A stretch of DNA of 14,337 nt from Bacteroidales bacterium. Lineage in GTDB: Bacteria > Bacteroidota > Bacteroidia > Bacteroidales > UBA10428. The translations under genes were made by a program, and so were the position numbers. Below the pieces are notes generated by a model that was given only the letters and a program-made list of their open reading frames with translations, was not told the origin of the DNA and made no database searches. Each line of letters starts with the position of its first letter. Position 1 is the stretch's first letter. Below are positions 12,951-14,337 of this stretch, in pieces. Location of the stretch: assembly GCA_016926235.1 (NCBI GenBank), contig JAFGOZ010000415.1:1-14337 (forward strand). Reading direction: 5' to 3'.

Positions 12951-13244
12951 TTAATCGGGGTGCCTGGTGGTTTTCCCTGATGCCGGATTAAAAGAAATGT
13001 AACCAAATGTTTTATTATAAACACTGGTTATTTCAGTATTTTCAAAGCCCCGGGTCCGGAAGACAGAAAACAACTTTGGTTTAACCTGTGGATAAGTTTC
13101 CTGAATCTTGCAGGCACAAGCATAAGCAATTCTTCCCAGGGTCAGAACATCATCTATTAATGTTACGTTCTCAGGTATACCCAGTTCTATTTCCAAGGTG
13201 ATACTGTTATAATGGTCAATTACCATGGGTCTTGGATTCAGCAT
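12951..13244 (-). pseudogene. ComF-like phosphoribosyltransferase, C-terminal part (out of frame)
   Basis: A 97-codon frame that begins with ATG at 13244. It carries the phosphoribosyltransferase signature NVTLIDDVLTLGRIAYACAC (PRPP-binding DDVxTxG) after an RPMVIDHYNS block that in relatives lies in the middle of one continuous protein. The frame is closed by TAA directly before its ATG and overlaps the N-terminal part by 29 bases in a +1 frame. Removing one A from the CCAAGACCC of the minus strand (13232-13233) would join the parts as LNAES-RPMVIDHYNS. So this is most simply the back half of a frameshifted gene. A split gene with coupled translation is the alternative. Confidence 0.7.
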
Positions 13245-13599
13245 TTAATTGAAACGATGATTTTTTTATTGGTTGTGACCGTTTTAAAATAGGTAAAATG
13301 TTCTTTGCAAAGCCCAGCTTAATCAGCACTTTGCATATTTCAAGAGCCGGCCACATATCTCCTTCTCGTAAAAGCGCACTTCGGGGGATTGGGACAAGAC
13401 GGACTTCTTTGTTAAAAAAGGGCTTTAATTCTTCTTTATCATGGTTAACAAAAGCTTGTACTATGGCATTTATTACTTCTGTACGTCCGGCCTTTACACT
13501 ACCACAAAGGTTTTTTGAATTTTCAGAAGCACTTGTTTTCCCCCTGGGGGAATAATTTAAGAACGAAAAATAGGATAAGTCAAAGACACAATTCAACAT
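13216..13599 (-). pseudogene. ComF-like phosphoribosyltransferase, N-terminal part (frameshifted)
   Basis: The N-terminal half, 127 residues from the ATG at 13599 (MLNCVFDLSYFSFLNYSPRG). YSPRGKTSASENSKNLCGSV, then VRLVPIPRSALLREGDMWPA, match the N-terminal region of a PRTase family that I remember next to DprA-like genes. The stop at 13216 cuts it before the PRPP-binding motif, which lies in the next frame. A longer open frame reaches 13650, but the ATG at 13599 fits the conserved start better and overlaps the DprA-like stop by only 20 bases, as expected for coupled genes. The frameshift may be a real mutation, a sequencing error or a programmed +1 shift. Confidence 0.65.
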
Positions 13600-14263
13600 T
13601 AAAGATTGAGGTAAAGTTTGGAATATCGTCGAGGATCCCTGGAAAATCATCCCGTGTCATTACTTGGGCGCCATAGTTGATCATTTCTTTTGCCCATGAA
13701 TTACTTTCAACAACATTTGAAAGTATAAATACCATCCGTCCAAGACGCAGGGCTTCCCATCCCTGATGCTTTGTCCCGCTGTTTTCACTGGCTTCTATAA
13801 TGATGGTGGAATCACTGATTAGGGCCATGGTTCGGTTTCGCGTCGGAAAATTTTGTTTCTGAAACGGGTAACCCATACCGAATTGTGAAATTGCCAGATG
13901 CTCTTTTTTAATTTTGTCCAAAAGACCTTTGTTTTGGGAAGGATAAACTTTGTCAAGAGGGGTCCCTAATACAGCAATTGTCTTTCCGCTATTCTTCATT
14001 GCAGTTACATGAGCAATGGTATCGATACCTGATGCTAACCCGCTTACAACAACAATATCTCTTTTAATAAGTTCCTTAGTTATGAGCTCAGCCCGTTTGA
14101 TTCCATCTTCAGAAGGCTTTCTGGAACCTACAACTGATACGCGTGTACCTTTCAGTAGCAAGTCAATGTTACCTTCAAAAAATAGTTTTTCCGGTGCATG
14201 TTTTAATTCATGAGCACTGAATTTACTTTTATATGAGGTATAATCGAATGACATACTGTCCAT
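13580..14263 (-). CDS. DprA/Smf-like SLOG-domain protein (short form)
   Basis: A 227-residue protein that is essentially the Rossmann-like DprA core: SVVGSRKPSEDGI (43-55), VVSGLASGIDTIAH (72-85), IAVLGTPLDKVYP (96-108), NFPTRNRTMALISD (138-151), IIEASENSGTKHQGWEA (155-171). Genuine transformation DprA proteins are longer (about 360 residues) with an N-terminal SAM-like and often a C-terminal winged-helix domain, and bind ssDNA and RecA. Those parts are missing here, with only about 40 residues before the core. The pairing with a ComF-like PRTase on the same strand suggests a nucleotide- or DNA-sensing module distinct from competence; SLOG-family proteins are known to bind nucleotide ligands in conflict systems. 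Start ATG at 14263; ATG at 14254 is an alternative. Confidence 0.8.
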   Translation of the reverse strand: MDSMSFDYTSYKSKFSAHELKHAPEKLFFEGNIDLLLKGTRVSVVGSRKPSEDGIKRAELITKELIKRDIVVVSGLASGIDTIAHVTAMKNSGKTIAVLGTPLDKVYPSQNKGLLDKIKKEHLAISQFGMGYPFQKQNFPTRNRTMALISDSTIIIEASENSGTKHQGWEALRLGRMVFILSNVVESNSWAKEMINYGAQVMTRDDFPGILDDIPNFTSIFNVELCL

Positions 14264-14337
14264 GTCGTTTGCGTTTTATTAAGGAAACAATTTACACAGG
14301 ATAAAGGTAATATACAAATTAACAATTAAAAGGTTTC

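Noticed and set aside
1..14337. CRISPR array, tRNA or rRNA genes
   Set aside because: No regularly spaced repeats of 25-40 bases and no recognisable tRNA or rRNA sequence were seen on either strand.

Overview
The window is a mosaic accessory (genomic-island-like) region, probably from a member of the Bacteroidota. The grounds are the low GC of most genes, starts in A/T-rich leaders without clear Shine-Dalgarno sequences, a TAnnTTTG-type promoter element, and several gene families I associate with that phylum (the small GIY-YIG-like protein, the small zinc-ribbon protein, the DprA/PRTase pair). The host assignment is an inference. No core housekeeping gene is present.

Left edge (1-870): the C-terminal end of a serine recombinase, cut by the window edge, then a small GIY-YIG-like nuclease and a GC-rich stretch of about 150 bp without a credible gene. 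An 11-bp inverted repeat overlaps a promoter-like TATTTTTG just before the next gene. A two-gene unit follows (875-2294): a TIR-like protein with a C-terminal RNxxVH signature, and a PD-(D/E)xK restriction-endonuclease-like protein.

Centre (2426-7254): the most interesting part. Four tightly packed co-directional genes encode a metallo-beta-lactamase (MBL) fold protein with a Gly/Ala-rich tail ending in Gly, a single chain containing E2-like, E1-like (ThiF) and JAB/JAMM domains, a four-helix membrane protein, and a second MBL protein. Junctions are an 8-nt overlap, an 11-nt gap and a 4-nt ATGA overlap. This looks like a self-contained protein-conjugation/deconjugation system. It resembles the Cap2/Cap3 part of type II CBASS and bacterial ubiquitination-like operons, but no CD-NTase or separate ubiquitin-like gene is present. 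The first MBL protein is my candidate for the conjugated substrate.

Right-centre (7357-10849): a secreted thermonuclease, a 59-aa charged protein, a membrane protein, a protein of unknown function, and an HNH endonuclease directly joined to the tail of a second thermonuclease gene. A complete IS701-type element (8912-10407, TTAA duplication, 22/25-matched inverted repeats) has landed one codon before the native stop of the unknown gene. Before insertion that gene and the HNH gene lay 21 nt apart.

Right edge (10850-14337): about 900 bp mostly without genes but rich in hairpins and repeated motifs, holding one small zinc-ribbon gene. The minus strand then carries an endonuclease/exonuclease/phosphatase-family enzyme, a frameshifted ComF-like phosphoribosyltransferase, and a short DprA-like (SLOG) protein that overlaps the phosphoribosyltransferase start.

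Taken together, the window carries many nuclease genes, two or three candidate defence or conflict modules, and traces of recombination. That fits a hotspot for acquiring such genes.
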